23,277 nucleotides of DNA from JAYFRC01 sp034926415 (GCA_034926415.1 JAYFRC010000055.1:1-23277); one strand, 5' to 3'. Counted from the first letter of the stretch, positions 1 to 9,007 are shown. The notes: generated by a model from the sequence alone, not told the origin. Numbers and translations: made by a program.

Positions 1-3000
1 CTCCGCTTATGCGCTGCGCAGCGTTCATGGGAACATCTCCATAACAGGCGGCACAGTAACTGCCACAGCAGGGGATCATACACTGGCACCGGGAAATAGC
101 TGCACTACCACAGTGTCCGGCGGCAGTACCTACTACAGTACCAGTTCTGACGGCAGCAATCTTCAAACGTACGTCAGCGGCGGCAGCGACGGGAAATTCT
201 TCGTTTACAACGCCAAGATGCTTGTATTGGCAAATGATGAATTCGTAGGCTACGACGACTTCGCCACCGGCTGGAACGCAGCCGTGGCGGCGACTTCCGC
301 CAGAGTCACCCTGTTCGACAACTGGACGGCGACAGATGGTAGCTTCGGCACGGGCGATGGCTTTACCAGTGGCGCAATCTCCGTTCCCGGCGGGAAGACC
401 ATTGACCTCGACCTGAACGGGCACAATATCAACCGCGCACTGACAACGGAAACATCCAACGGTTTCGTTATTGAAGTTGAAAATGGCGGTACTTTGACGA
501 TTCAGGACAGCAGTAGTGAAGTCGTCTCTGCGCAGGGCAAAATCACCGGCGGCTATAATTCCAGTTCTGGTCAAAGCGGTGGTATTTATGTCATCGGAAC
601 CCTGAACCTTGCGGGCGGCAACATAGCAGGAAACCGGGAAAAATATTGGGGCGGCGGCGTATATGTCTGCACGGGTAGAACACTTTATATGACCGGCGGC
701 AAAATCAGCGACAATGTGGCAAACTATCAAAATGCAGAGGATGACGGCGGCGCGGGCGGCGTTTACCTACAGGTTGGAAGCAGCTTGACCATGACCGGTG
801 GTGAAATTTCAGGAAATTACACCTGTAAGGATCGTTCCGGCGGCATCAACCAAGACGGTAACACCGTTGTCACTGTGGGCGGTACGGCAGTCATCAAAGG
901 AAACCTCTCCGGTTGCACCTATTCCAACGATACAGTCTATACCACCGACAGTCGCGTAAACAATATTTATCTGGATTCCAATAAACTTATTACCTGTTCC
1001 ACGGTCACGCCGCTTACCACCAGCGCATCCATCGGCGTGACCACGGCGACAACACCTGCGAACGGAACCCCCGTTGCTATCACCGGCAGCAACAGCGCGG
1101 ATTACAGCAGCTATTTCAGCAGCGATAAGGGCTATACAGTCGCCAATACCGGCTCCGGTAACGCGCAGGTCGTGAAGCTTGCGACAGCGCCCCTCGTCAA
1201 TGCGGTAGCGCCCAGCATTACCACTGACCTGAGCACCACAGATGTGCCTTATACTCAAGGCGCGACCGCGTCCGCGCTGACTATCGCGGCGAGCGTTTCC
1301 GACAGCGGTACGCTTTCCTATCAGTGGTATTCCAATGATACGAACGATACCACCACACCCACTGCGGTCGGAACAAACAGCGCAACCTATACCCCACTTA
1401 CCACCTCGGCCGGCACAACCTACTATTACTGCGTGGTGACAAACACCATCACGGATAATGGCGATGGCGGTACCAAGACCGCAACAACCACCTCGAATAT
1501 TGCAAAAATTACGGTCAACGCCGCTGCATCTAACGTGATGTCCGTTGATTTTGACGGTGACGGCGAAAACGCCCCGACACTTTATACAGACTTTGCTGAT
1601 GGCTGGGCAGCGGCGATAGGTAGCAGCAACACGACAAACACCACAGTCACGCTCCTTGCCAACTGGACGACAACGAATTCGCTCTCCGTCCCTTCTGGCA
1701 AAACAGTTTCGCTCGACCTCAACGGCAAGACCATTAAAAGAAATCTTTCCTCGGCTACGTACTCCGGTTATGTCATTTCCGTTGACGGTACGTTGACCGT
1801 TACCGACAGCAGCAACCCGGATACCGGCAAAATCACCGGCGGTTGGTCCTCCGATGGCGATGTCAGCGGTATCAACGTCAACAGTTCAGGTACGCTCAAT
1901 CTGCTGGGTGGCAGCGTGACCGGCAACCAAGGCGGACCCGGCGTAATGCGCAGCGGCAGCGGCAGCATTGTGGTCGGCGGCACGGCGGTTGTTAAGGGCA
2001 ATACATATGATAATGGCTCCAATGTGCTCCAAAGAAACCTTGAGTGGAATAAAACCTACTGCTCCATCAGCGCCACAACGCCGCTGACCACCGGCGCGGA
2101 AATCCACATCACAACAGCCAAGCCGACGTTGAAATCACGGGTCAAGGTGACATCCAACAACGTGACCGCCGGAACAACGGCAAACTATTTTAAAACCGAT
2201 TTGGGCGATGAATATGAAGTCTCGGATGCTGAAAATGTACTGCGTGTCAAGGACAAGACACGCACCGTGACCTTCAGCATCACCAAGGACGGCGCTCTCT
2301 ATACGCTGCCAAGCGGCTATCAAATTGAGGTTTTCAAGAGCGGAGAGACTGCCAACCATGACAACACAACCATCACCGCCGCGCAGATGGGCAACGGCGT
2401 CGAGCTCGCTGTGGGGGTAAACAAAGTTGAGATACAGTTGCCGACTTCAAGCAACAGCATTTCCAAGCAGGCACAGACCGCAATGAATGTCGGGGTTGAG
2501 GTGGGCAGCGACACGCAGAACATCACCCTTGCGTACTGCTCGCTGGACATCAAGGACAGCACGAACAATCTGAGCCTGATGGGTACGACACTGCCCTTGA
2601 TTACGCCCCTGATTCAAGATGTGGGATTGCAAATCACACCGGCAATCAACCGCCGACTGGTTCAACTCAAATCTGCTACTATGGGCGGCACGCCGCTTTC
2701 AGACGATGACAGTCAGGAAAGCTACTATGAATATATGACCGGCGCGCTTGACCTGCTGGGTTATTTTATGCTCAATCAAGTCACAGGCGCGGTTGTCATC
2801 GACATCGAAACCAGCGACCAATTCCCTGTTGCCGCTGACGGCAGCGATAAAGCGGTCACGGCAACGAACTGGTCAACCATGTGCGACACGTCATGGCTCG
2901 GCACAAACTACGACACGCAGACGGAGTGGAGCATTTCAACCCCCGCCCAGCTTGCCGCCTTTGCCGCCGCCGTGAATTCTGGAAAGGACTTTGCAGGAAG

Positions 3001-6000
3001 GACGGTCAAGCTCACGGCAGACCTTGACATGAGCGGCTATCTATGGACGTCCATCGGCGTTGTCGTCCTCGGCGGAAGCTCAAAGGTATTTTCGGGTACC
3101 TTTGATGGACAGGGACACTTTATCAGCGGCCTGTTCCAGAACGACCTGACAAGTGAAGGAAAAAACATGGGTGCAGGTCTGTTTGCCGTTAACGAAGGCA
3201 CCATAAAATCTCTTACTGTGAAAAACAGCCTCGTTGCATCATGGCTTTATGTTGCCGGCGTTGCAGGTGGAAACATGGGTGCGATTGACGATGTTTTCGT
3301 CGAAAACGCAAGTGTTTTCGGACAATATTATGTAGGCGGAATCACGGCGACCAATGTCGGCATGGTCAAAAACTGCGGCGTGAATGCGAAAATTGTTTCC
3401 ACCGACGGAGATGAATCCAGCGGCGGCATGATTGCAAGCACGAACTCCGTTGGAGCTTTCATTCAAAACTGCTGGAGTCTCGGCAGCATCGAGGGCGACT
3501 GTATTGGCGGCATCACGGGAGAAAATGCCGGAACCATCTCAAACTGCTGGAGTGCTGCGACCGTCGAAGACAACAGAGGAAGCATTTCCCATCATAACTA
3601 TGTAGATGGCAACACCGGCACGATAGAAAACTGCTATGGGCTTGCAGGCAGGGACATCGCAGATCATCAGAATAACGCGGGTACTGTGACCGGCTGCGGA
3701 ACCTTTGCATCCGCCACGGGAGCCCTGACTGCCGGAACCACTGAAAACTGCGGCAGCGATCAGACGCTTGCCTACGGCAGCACAAATCTTCTGACCGCGC
3801 TGAACGGCTGGTGCGAGGCGCAGGGTACTCCAACGGATTACATTGCATGGGTTCAGCCCTCCGTGGACGCGGGAACCTACCCCGGCTTCAAGAGCAATCA
3901 GATTGAGGCAAAAGCATCGATTTTCTCAGCCAAATTCTACGAACCACAGCTCTGGGACTGCCAGCGTTCCCCGGCGTTCCCCGTGGAAGGACGCAGCTTC
4001 CGCATCAGCGGTCTGAAAGCACCCTATGACCAGAATCTGCGGAAAATCAGCTTTGCCAGCAGCGACGACTATGTGACATTCGAGTATGTCTCCGCTGTAT
4101 CCGAGCTTCCAACCGATGTTCAAAGCCGCATCGTTAGCTCCGTGAAGCGCTATACGGGCGCGACAGAGGCCGAAATCAGAGCAGGTGCTGTGGTAAAGGA
4201 AGTCCTGCACTCCGGTTCTGGTCAGGCGACGGAAACCACACTCTCCACCCGCGGTCTTGTCTGGGGTTTGGGCGAGGAAGGCTTCCTCTATACCGCCATG
4301 GACGGCGCGTATAAATACAGCGGCGGTGTTGGTACCTTTGTGAGCTTCCAGGCGCACAAGAGCGGCGACAGCGTGATTTATACTACGGAGCAGGACAATC
4401 CGTATACGGAAGACCAACTGGACAACAAAAATCTCGCACCCGATGAAGGCAAAAAGACCGCCCCTGATTCCGTGACCTATCAGGAGCTGATCCGCGTTGT
4501 TAACAGCAGCGGAGCGGCAGTTTCCGGAGCCACGGTAAAAATCACCGTGAACAGTACCGTATACACCAGCACGACCAAAGCAAACGGCTATGTGCAGTTC
4601 AACGGTCTGCCCGCGCAGGCAGTCACTTCGGCGACTGTCCAGAGCGGCAGCTATGCAACGCTGACCTACGATGCTGTTGCAAGTCCCGAAGCGGTGCTGG
4701 TGTACGCGAACCCAAGCGGCAACGGCGGTGGCAGCCAGCAGGCGAAAGTCACTGTCACTGTCAGCACCACCGGCAGCGGCACGGTAAAGTATCTCGGTGC
4801 GGGAACCGGCAGCGCAAGTCCTTATTCGCTCACCAGCGGCGATACCGCCATGTTCTCCATCACTCCCGCCGACGGATATGAGATTACTGCCGCCACATGG
4901 GGCGGCGAGAACGTTCTGTCTGATGCAAAGGACGGTTTTTTCTCTGCGACAGCGACAGCGGACAAGGCCTTTGCCGTGACGTTCACGGTAATCACGCCCA
5001 CAGACGGCATCGGCAATGTGAAATTCACCACCCGCAACCTATTTGACACCCAGCGCTGGGCGGCGTTCCCCCAGAATGGACGCAGCATAAATTTCTTCGG
5101 TTTGAAAGCGCCCTACGATAACAGCCTGCATACCGTGACGCTGACAGACGGACAGTATATCAAGTTTGAACTCATCAGCAGTGTGGAAACGGCGGGCAAG
5201 ACCGACACATTCTACAATTCCGTCAACTGGTATTCCGGCGCAACCAAGCAGCAGGTTGGCGAGGCGGCATATGTCGAGGAAGTGCTGTACGGATCGGACA
5301 ATGTGAAAATCCGCGGCCTCGGTACCGGCATGATCTGGGCCTATGAGGACGAGAGCTTCGGTTTCCTCTTCACCGCTCTGGACGGCAGCTACGCTTCCTC
5401 TGCCGGCGTTGGCACACTGTTCACCTTCAAGCCGGTGGCATACGGTTCCCATCTGGCGCTGAAAACCGATGTCATCAAGCCGCTCCCATATGACGCAGCT
5501 GGCGATGAGCTGGACTGGGGCAATTACAAGCCCATCGTGATCCCGGATAACGGTCAGGACATTGACGAAACCTATAACTACAGCGGGATTATTCTGGACG
5601 AGAATGGCGACCCTGAATCCAATGTAGAGGTGAAAATCGTCATTGGGGATGATACCTATACCACAATCACCGATAACAAGGGACGCTTCATTCTGCCTGA
5701 TCTCCCCTATGACGGCAATGGCGAACTGACCATTAACAGCAAGGACATTGGGAATGTCGAATTGACGGACGATGATACCAAAGGCTTTGGCAACGACGCT
5801 ACCGAGCGGACGGACACCGGCGACTACACCAACGTCTTTAAGGATGACGGCACGACTTATCAGAAATTGAGTGCGCCGACCTACCTGCTGACGGTCAACC
5901 TAAATGGCGGCAATGGCGGCACGACAGGCGGCGGCTACGCTTCCGGCGCAAGCGTAGCCATCAATGCGGGCACGAAGTCCGGCTACACATTCAGCGGATG

Positions 6001-7336
6001 GACAACCTCTAACGGCGGCGTGTTTGCCAGCGCATCCAGCGCCAATACCACCTTCACCATGCCCACTGCCGCCACAACGATTGCGGCAACTTGGACGGCA
6101 AGCGGCGGATCCTCCTCCGGCGGCGTCTCCTCGACCACCAAGGCCGACCCCATCTATGTGGACGGCACAGAGTACGACATCGGCACTCAGACCGTCAGCG
6201 GCGACAAGACCACCGTCACCGTGGATCAGCCGAAGCTGCAAGCGCAGATCGACAAGGCCAGTGAAAGCGTTCTGGTGCCGGTGGGCGACAAAACAAATAC
6301 CGCCGTTGCCCAGCTGGTGGTCAAAAATGTGGAGGATATGGCGAAGAAGGACATGACCCTCTCCGTCCGAACCGGCGATGTGACCTATCAGATGCCCACC
6401 ACGGCGGTGGACACGGAAACGCTCATGACCGCCCTCGGCGCAACGGATCCGTCCAAGGTGCCAATCAGCGTGACCATCACAAATCTCGCGGCGGGCTCCG
6501 AGACCACGGACAAGGGCACGGTAGTGCTGAACCCTGTGGAGTTCAGCGTCACCGCCGCCTACGGCGGCAAAACCGTGGAGGTGGAGCGGTTCGACCGCTA
6601 TGTCCAGCGCATCATTGAACTGCCCGTCGGCTACGATGCAAGTAAAATCACCACTGCCATTCGCGCCGATGACGGCGAACACGTCCCCACTCAGGTCTAT
6701 CAAAAGGACGGCAAGTATTACGCAAAAATCAATTCCCTGACCAACTCCACCTATGTGCTGATCTTGAACCAGCAGAGCTTTGCCGACGCCTCCGGCAAGT
6801 GGTATGCGGCGGCGGCGGACGAAATGGCTTCCCGCTGCGTGATCTTTGGGCGCAGCAACGGCAAGTTTGACGGAGAAGCCAACGTGACCCGCGCGGAGTT
6901 TGCGGCGATGATCGTCCGGGCGCTGGGTCTGCCCGAAACCGGCGACAGCAATTTCAGCGACGTTTCCAGTACTGCATGGTGCGCCGGAGCCATTGGCGCG
7001 GCCAGCGAGTACGGCATTATCTACGGATACACCGACGGCAGCTTTAGGCCAAATCAGAACATCACCCGGCAGGAGGCTATGGCAATCCTTCAGCGGGCGG
7101 CAAAAGTTGCGGAATTCGCCGGCAGCACCGGTTCACTCTCTGCGTTCAGCGACGCGGGCAGCGTCGGCGCGTGGGCAAAGGAGGCGGTGGCATTCAATGT
7201 TGGCAGCGGACTGATCGTTGGCAAGAGCAACGGAACGCTTTCGCCGCTCAGTGCAATCACCCGTGCGGAAACCGCTGTGACGATCCTGCGCCTTCTGCAA
7301 AAAGCGGAGCTGGTGGACGTGCGAAGCAAAACCTGA
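1..7336 (+). CDS. Giant multidomain SLH surface protein (5' partial)
   Basis: This cell-surface protein is probably anchored to secondary cell-wall polysaccharide. The frame is open from base 2, and the GTG at 113 is only an internal Val codon, so the true start and any signal peptide lie left of the window. Visible modules in order (by nucleotide): Gly/Ser/Thr-rich beta-helix-like repeats (about 240-1000); an Ig-like domain with a YQWYSN motif (about 1200-1520); a second beta-helix block (about 1560-2000); a GLUG-like region opening with WSISTPAQLAAFAAAV (about 2925-3700); an unrecognised module (about 3925-4390) followed by a carboxypeptidase-regulatory-like fold; a Gly-rich repeat domain; a second copy of the unrecognised module (about 5019-5475) with a similar fold; a Listeria-Bacteroides-type repeat ending in W(T/S) (about 5880-6100); and three SLH domains (about 6775-6920, 6955-7090, 7141-7310). 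Adhesin, scaffold or structural roles are all possible. No catalytic motif was seen. The gene probably lies on an integrated element whose right end is at 7860. Confidence 0.9.
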   Translation, partial: SAYALRSVHGNISITGGTVTATAGDHTLAPGNSCTTTVSGGSTYYSTSSDGSNLQTYVSGGSDGKFFVYNAKMLVLANDEFVGYDDFATGWNAAVAATSARVTLFDNWTATDGSFGTGDGFTSGAISVPGGKTIDLDLNGHNINRALTTETSNGFVIEVENGGTLTIQDSSSEVVSAQGKITGGYNSSSGQSGGIYVIGTLNLAGGNIAGNREKYWGGGVYVCTGRTLYMTGGKISDNVANYQNAEDDGGAGGVYLQVGSSLTMTGGEISGNYTCKDRSGGINQDGNTVVTVGGTAVIKGNLSGCTYSNDTVYTTDSRVNNIYLDSNKLITCSTVTPLTTSASIGVTTATTPANGTPVAITGSNSADYSSYFSSDKGYTVANTGSGNAQVVKLATAPLVNAVAPSITTDLSTTDVPYTQGATASALTIAASVSDSGTLSYQWYSNDTNDTTTPTAVGTNSATYTPLTTSAGTTYYYCVVTNTITDNGDGGTKTATTTSNIAKITVNAAASNVMSVDFDGDGENAPTLYTDFADGWAAAIGSSNTTNTTVTLLANWTTTNSLSVPSGKTVSLDLNGKTIKRNLSSATYSGYVISVDGTLTVTDSSNPDTGKITGGWSSDGDVSGINVNSSGTLNLLGGSVTGNQGGPGVMRSGSGSIVVGGTAVVKGNTYDNGSNVLQRNLEWNKTYCSISATTPLTTGAEIHITTAKPTLKSRVKVTSNNVTAGTTANYFKTDLGDEYEVSDAENVLRVKDKTRTVTFSITKDGALYTLPSGYQIEVFKSGETANHDNTTITAAQMGNGVELAVGVNKVEIQLPTSSNSISKQAQTAMNVGVEVGSDTQNITLAYCSLDIKDSTNNLSLMGTTLPLITPLIQDVGLQITPAINRRLVQLKSATMGGTPLSDDDSQESYYEYMTGALDLLGYFMLNQVTGAVVIDIETSDQFPVAADGSDKAVTATNWSTMCDTSWLGTNYDTQTEWSISTPAQLAAFAAAVNSGKDFAGRTVKLTADLDMSGYLWTSIGVVVLGGSSKVFSGTFDGQGHFISGLFQNDLTSEGKNMGAGLFAVNEGTIKSLTVKNSLVASWLYVAGVAGGNMGAIDDVFVENASVFGQYYVGGITATNVGMVKNCGVNAKIVSTDGDESSGGMIASTNSVGAFIQNCWSLGSIEGDCIGGITGENAGTISNCWSAATVEDNRGSISHHNYVDGNTGTIENCYGLAGRDIADHQNNAGTVTGCGTFASATGALTAGTTENCGSDQTLAYGSTNLLTALNGWCEAQGTPTDYIAWVQPSVDAGTYPGFKSNQIEAKASIFSAKFYEPQLWDCQRSPAFPVEGRSFRISGLKAPYDQNLRKISFASSDDYVTFEYVSAVSELPTDVQSRIVSSVKRYTGATEAEIRAGAVVKEVLHSGSGQATETTLSTRGLVWGLGEEGFLYTAMDGAYKYSGGVGTFVSFQAHKSGDSVIYTTEQDNPYTEDQLDNKNLAPDEGKKTAPDSVTYQELIRVVNSSGAAVSGATVKITVNSTVYTSTTKANGYVQFNGLPAQAVTSATVQSGSYATLTYDAVASPEAVLVYANPSGNGGGSQQAKVTVTVSTTGSGTVKYLGAGTGSASPYSLTSGDTAMFSITPADGYEITAATWGGENVLSDAKDGFFSATATADKAFAVTFTVITPTDGIGNVKFTTRNLFDTQRWAAFPQNGRSINFFGLKAPYDNSLHTVTLTDGQYIKFELISSVETAGKTDTFYNSVNWYSGATKQQVGEAAYVEEVLYGSDNVKIRGLGTGMIWAYEDESFGFLFTALDGSYASSAGVGTLFTFKPVAYGSHLALKTDVIKPLPYDAAGDELDWGNYKPIVIPDNGQDIDETYNYSGIILDENGDPESNVEVKIVIGDDTYTTITDNKGRFILPDLPYDGNGELTINSKDIGNVELTDDDTKGFGNDATERTDTGDYTNVFKDDGTTYQKLSAPTYLLTVNLNGGNGGTTGGGYASGASVAINAGTKSGYTFSGWTTSNGGVFASASSANTTFTMPTAATTIAATWTASGGSSSGGVSSTTKADPIYVDGTEYDIGTQTVSGDKTTVTVDQPKLQAQIDKASESVLVPVGDKTNTAVAQLVVKNVEDMAKKDMTLSVRTGDVTYQMPTTAVDTETLMTALGATDPSKVPISVTITNLAAGSETTDKGTVVLNPVEFSVTAAYGGKTVEVERFDRYVQRIIELPVGYDASKITTAIRADDGEHVPTQVYQKDGKYYAKINSLTNSTYVLILNQQSFADASGKWYAAAADEMASRCVIFGRSNGKFDGEANVTRAEFAAMIVRALGLPETGDSNFSDVSSTAWCAGAIGAASEYGIIYGYTDGSFRPNQNITRQEAMAILQRAAKVAEFAGSTGSLSAFSDAGSVGAWAKEAVAFNVGSGLIVGKSNGTLSPLSAITRAETAVTILRLLQKAELVDVRSKT

Positions 7337-7337
7337 A

Positions 7338-7393
7338 AAAAGCTGATATGAAAAGTCCATGAAATAATTATCGGACCCTTTTTATCAGCCTTT
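7338..7393 (+). terminator. Weak terminator-like inverted repeat after the SLH gene
   Basis: Directly behind the stop codon, GCTGATA (7342-7348) pairs with TATCAGC (7383-7389). A flanking AAA/TTT and an inner GTCC/GGAC pair add to the fold. There is a short T stretch on the 3' side. The loop is long, so this is only a candidate. Confidence 0.3.
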
Positions 7394-7451
7394 GTCCACC
7401 AAGCTGACACTTCGGATTGACAAAACCATTTTAAAATCTTCAACATCATAC

Positions 7452-7498
7452 AAGCAGAGGATCTGTTGAGGCGTTTAGCCCCGACAGATCCTCTGCTT
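7452..7498. terminator. Long perfect hairpin downstream of the SLH gene
   Basis: A 15-bp perfect inverted repeat (7452-7466 with 7484-7498, core GCAGAGGATCTGT) has a 17-nt loop that can itself pair GGC with GCC. The following bases are TCGGTGACA, so there is no proper T-tail. It may be a structural terminator for the surface gene or a recombination/processing structure of the mobile element. Seen in sequence; function is inference. Confidence 0.45.
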
Positions 7499-7626
7499 TC
7501 GGTGACAGCTTATTTTACAGAGTATATAACACTCTTACTTAGCCTTATTTCTTTGTTTATGCGACGCAATTCCTGAGTAGGCTTGACAAGTTCAGTCGTC
7601 TTCTCCTGCCACGGCTGTTGATTAGG

Positions 7627-7675
7627 CAAAAATAAATGCTTCCCGTCACGGCAATGTACCGTAATCGGGAAGCGT
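7627..7675 (-). terminator. Hairpin with a T-rich tail on the minus strand
   Basis: GCTTCCCG (7638-7645) pairs with CGGGAAGC (7666-7673), with an inner ACGG/CCGT pair. Read on the minus strand it is followed by ATTTATTTTTGCC, as in a factor-independent terminator. No minus-strand gene was recognised upstream of it within the element end, so what it would terminate is unclear. Confidence 0.35.
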
Positions 7676-7679
7676 TTAG

Positions 7680-7735
7680 TTGACCACAGAAACAGCCACA
7701 GACACACATGGAACACGCGGAAAACATGTGGTCAA
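7680..7735. repeat. 9-bp perfect inverted repeat TTGACCACA/TGTGGTCAA
   Basis: TTGACCACA at 7680-7688 is repeated inverted as TGTGGTCAA at 7727-7735, with 38 bases between. It lies about 80 bases inside the proposed tRNA attachment site. Tyrosine recombinases often have arm-type sites in such positions, but this role is inference from location only. Confidence 0.4.
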
Positions 7736-7814
7736 AGAGTAACGGAGAGGAAGTAAAACCGAGCAAAAATAGCTAAAAACGGGCATATTTGATACAAAAA
7801 AGATTTGCAGAACG

Positions 7815-7860
7815 CTTCGGGACCAAGAGGCCTCGGGTTCGAATCCCGACACTCCGACCA
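7815..7860 (+). other. 3' half of tRNA-Pro(CGG): probable attR attachment site
   Basis: The sequence reads as anticodon loop TTCGGGA (7816-7822, anticodon CGG), 3' anticodon stem CCAAG, a short variable loop, a T-arm of TCGGG/TTCGAAT/CCCGA, 3' acceptor strand CACTCCG, discriminator A and encoded CCA. The 5' half is missing: the bases before 7815 cannot form the CTTGG anticodon strand, and there is no D-arm. A usable terminator follows directly. When an element integrates into the 3' half of a tRNA gene, the intact tRNA is rebuilt at one end and exactly such a truncated copy is left at the other. The element would therefore lie to the left. It is not a functional tRNA. Confidence 0.8.
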
Positions 7861-7863
7861 CGT

Positions 7864-7900
7864 AAAAAGTCCTGCAGATTCAACGTCTGCGGGACTTTTT
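7864..7900 (+). terminator. Rho-independent terminator, probably the original tRNA-Pro terminator
   Basis: AAAAAGTCCTGCAGA (7864-7878) pairs with TCTGCGGGACTTTTT (7886-7900), with one G-U pair and a 7-nt loop, followed by more T-rich sequence. It begins only three bases after the CCA end of the tRNA fragment, which suits the native terminator of the tRNA gene before integration. Confidence 0.85.
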
Positions 7901-8171
7901 CATTTTTTATAGCATTTTCTCAATTTTTTCACTTTCTAACAGCTTATCTAACAACAACTTTCTTCAAGGCGTATTTAACCGTCTAACATAATCAGATGGA
8001 GACTCCTGCCATCCGGCAGGCAAAAATATAGTCCGTTTCCTTGCATGTTTGTATGTTCGTACTTTTGACCTTTCCCGCGGCAATTGCTCGCGCTTTTATG
8101 CGATTGGCGATACCAAAGAAAAAATAACCCTTATTTAATTGACTTCAATTACTTTCGCAGGAACGATTATA
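7901..8171. other. AT-rich intergenic region without a recognised gene
   Basis: No convincing reading frame was found here. One short hairpin is present (CCTGCC at 8005-8010, GGCAGG at 8015-8020) without a T-tail. The region separates the tRNA fragment from the promoter of the reductase gene. Confidence 0.5.
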
Positions 8172-8200
8172 TTGCATTTTTTACGACATAATAGTATAAT
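8172..8200 (+). promoter_or_regulatory. Sigma-A-type promoter of the FMN reductase gene
   Basis: TTGCAT (8172-8177) and a perfect TATAAT (8195-8200) are separated by 17 bases in AT-rich DNA. The predicted start of transcription lies near 8207, giving a leader of about 110 bases. Confidence 0.7.
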
Positions 8201-8236
8201 TAATTATAATTAATTTAAGAAAATTATCATATAGGC

Positions 8237-8258
8237 GCTTAAATTGAACAATTTGAGC
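8237..8258. promoter_or_regulatory. Operator-like palindrome in the reductase leader
   Basis: GCTTAAATTG and CAATTTGAGC form a 10-bp inverted repeat (one G-U pair) around a 2-base centre, about 35 bases after the -10 box. Its position downstream of the promoter and its dyad shape suit a repressor site. The regulator is unknown. Confidence 0.35.
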
Positions 8259-8318
8259 ATAGCGACAACGGGCATAAGTTCTATCAATTATATTTTTAAT
8301 GAAAAGAGCTGAAATAAC

Positions 8319-8876
8319 TTGAAAAGGCTTAAAATATTGGCAATTGTTGGTTCTTTGCGTCAGGGCTCATATAATCGTCAGCTGGCAATGGCTGCAAAGA
8401 GCATGATTGGGGATCAGGCAGATTTTGAACTTCTGGATTATGCCGATGTCCCGTTCATGAATCAGGATATTGAATTTCCGGCTCCAGAAGCTGTCCGGCG
8501 GGTACGTGAAGAGGTCAAAGCCGCCGATGGTATATGGTTTTTCACACCGGAATACAACCATTCTTTCTCCGCGGCGCTGAAAAATCTGATTGACTGGATG
8601 TCCAGATCCATCAGCAAAAACGAACCCCAGGTGCTTTCCGGTAAGCCGGCCGCAATCAGCGGCATCACACCCGGAATGTCTGGCACGGGAACAGCACAGG
8701 ATCACTTGGTAACTCTTATCAGCCTTTTGAATATGGACGTTATGAATTTGCCGCGCCTGACTATACCGAACGCCGCACAGCAGCTTGACAAAGACGGTAC
8801 GCTTCAATTAACTTCCAGCGCACCATATCTTCAGGCACAGGCAGACGCGTTTATAACCTTTATAAAGAACCGCTGA
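8319..8876 (+). CDS. NAD(P)H-dependent FMN reductase family protein
   Basis: A cytosolic flavodoxin-fold oxidoreductase of the FMN reductase/azoreductase/chromate reductase type, 185 residues, the usual length for the family. The N-terminal strand ends in GSLRQGSYNRQLA, the phosphate-binding loop for FMN. PEYNHSFSAALKNLIDWMSR around residues 80-100 is the typical second flavin-contacting segment, and GKPAAISGITPGMSGT follows. Such enzymes reduce FMN, quinones, azo dyes or chromate with NAD(P)H; the physiological substrate here cannot be told. The start is TTG at 8319: an in-frame stop lies just upstream at 8310, and the ATG at 8299 is in another frame and closes after seven codons. The gene has its own promoter and terminator, so it is probably monocistronic. 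Confidence 0.9.
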   Translation: MKRLKILAIVGSLRQGSYNRQLAMAAKSMIGDQADFELLDYADVPFMNQDIEFPAPEAVRRVREEVKAADGIWFFTPEYNHSFSAALKNLIDWMSRSISKNEPQVLSGKPAAISGITPGMSGTGTAQDHLVTLISLLNMDVMNLPRLTIPNAAQQLDKDGTLQLTSSAPYLQAQADAFITFIKNR

Positions 8877-8978
8877 TATTTTCGATGTCCATGCAAAACA
8901 GAGTTGGATTTATCGCCACTTACTTATTGCCCGCTGTCCATTGCTTCAAGTTCTGTAATTACACTCCGCAACGCGAAA

Positions 8979-9007
8979 GGCCGTCGACTTAAGTCGACGG
9001 TCTTTTT
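8979..9007 (+). terminator. Terminator of the FMN reductase gene
   Basis: The perfect 20-base palindrome CCGTCGACTTAAGTCGACGG (8981-9000) is extended by a G-U and a G-C pair and followed by CTTTTTC. It lies about 100 bases after the reductase stop codon. Confidence 0.8.

Noticed and set aside
5900..6703. Minus-strand frame of 267 codons inside the SLH gene
   Set aside because: Low-complexity Gly/His/Ala-rich shadow of the repeat-rich coding sequence.
7510..7716. Minus-strand frame with a charged C-terminal part (KTTELVKPTQELRR)
   Set aside because: No ribosome binding site or recognisable family; it spans a hairpin. It may be a gene remnant, but that cannot be supported.
7742..7860. A complete tRNA-Pro starting at CGGAGAG (7742)
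   Set aside because: The spacing would be 119 bases, no D-arm or 5' anticodon strand can be formed, and the acceptor would have a mismatch.
7676..7861. Minus-strand frame beginning MVGVSGFEPEASWSRS
   Set aside because: This is the well-known false translation of tRNA antisense sequence; it only reflects the tRNA-Pro fragment.
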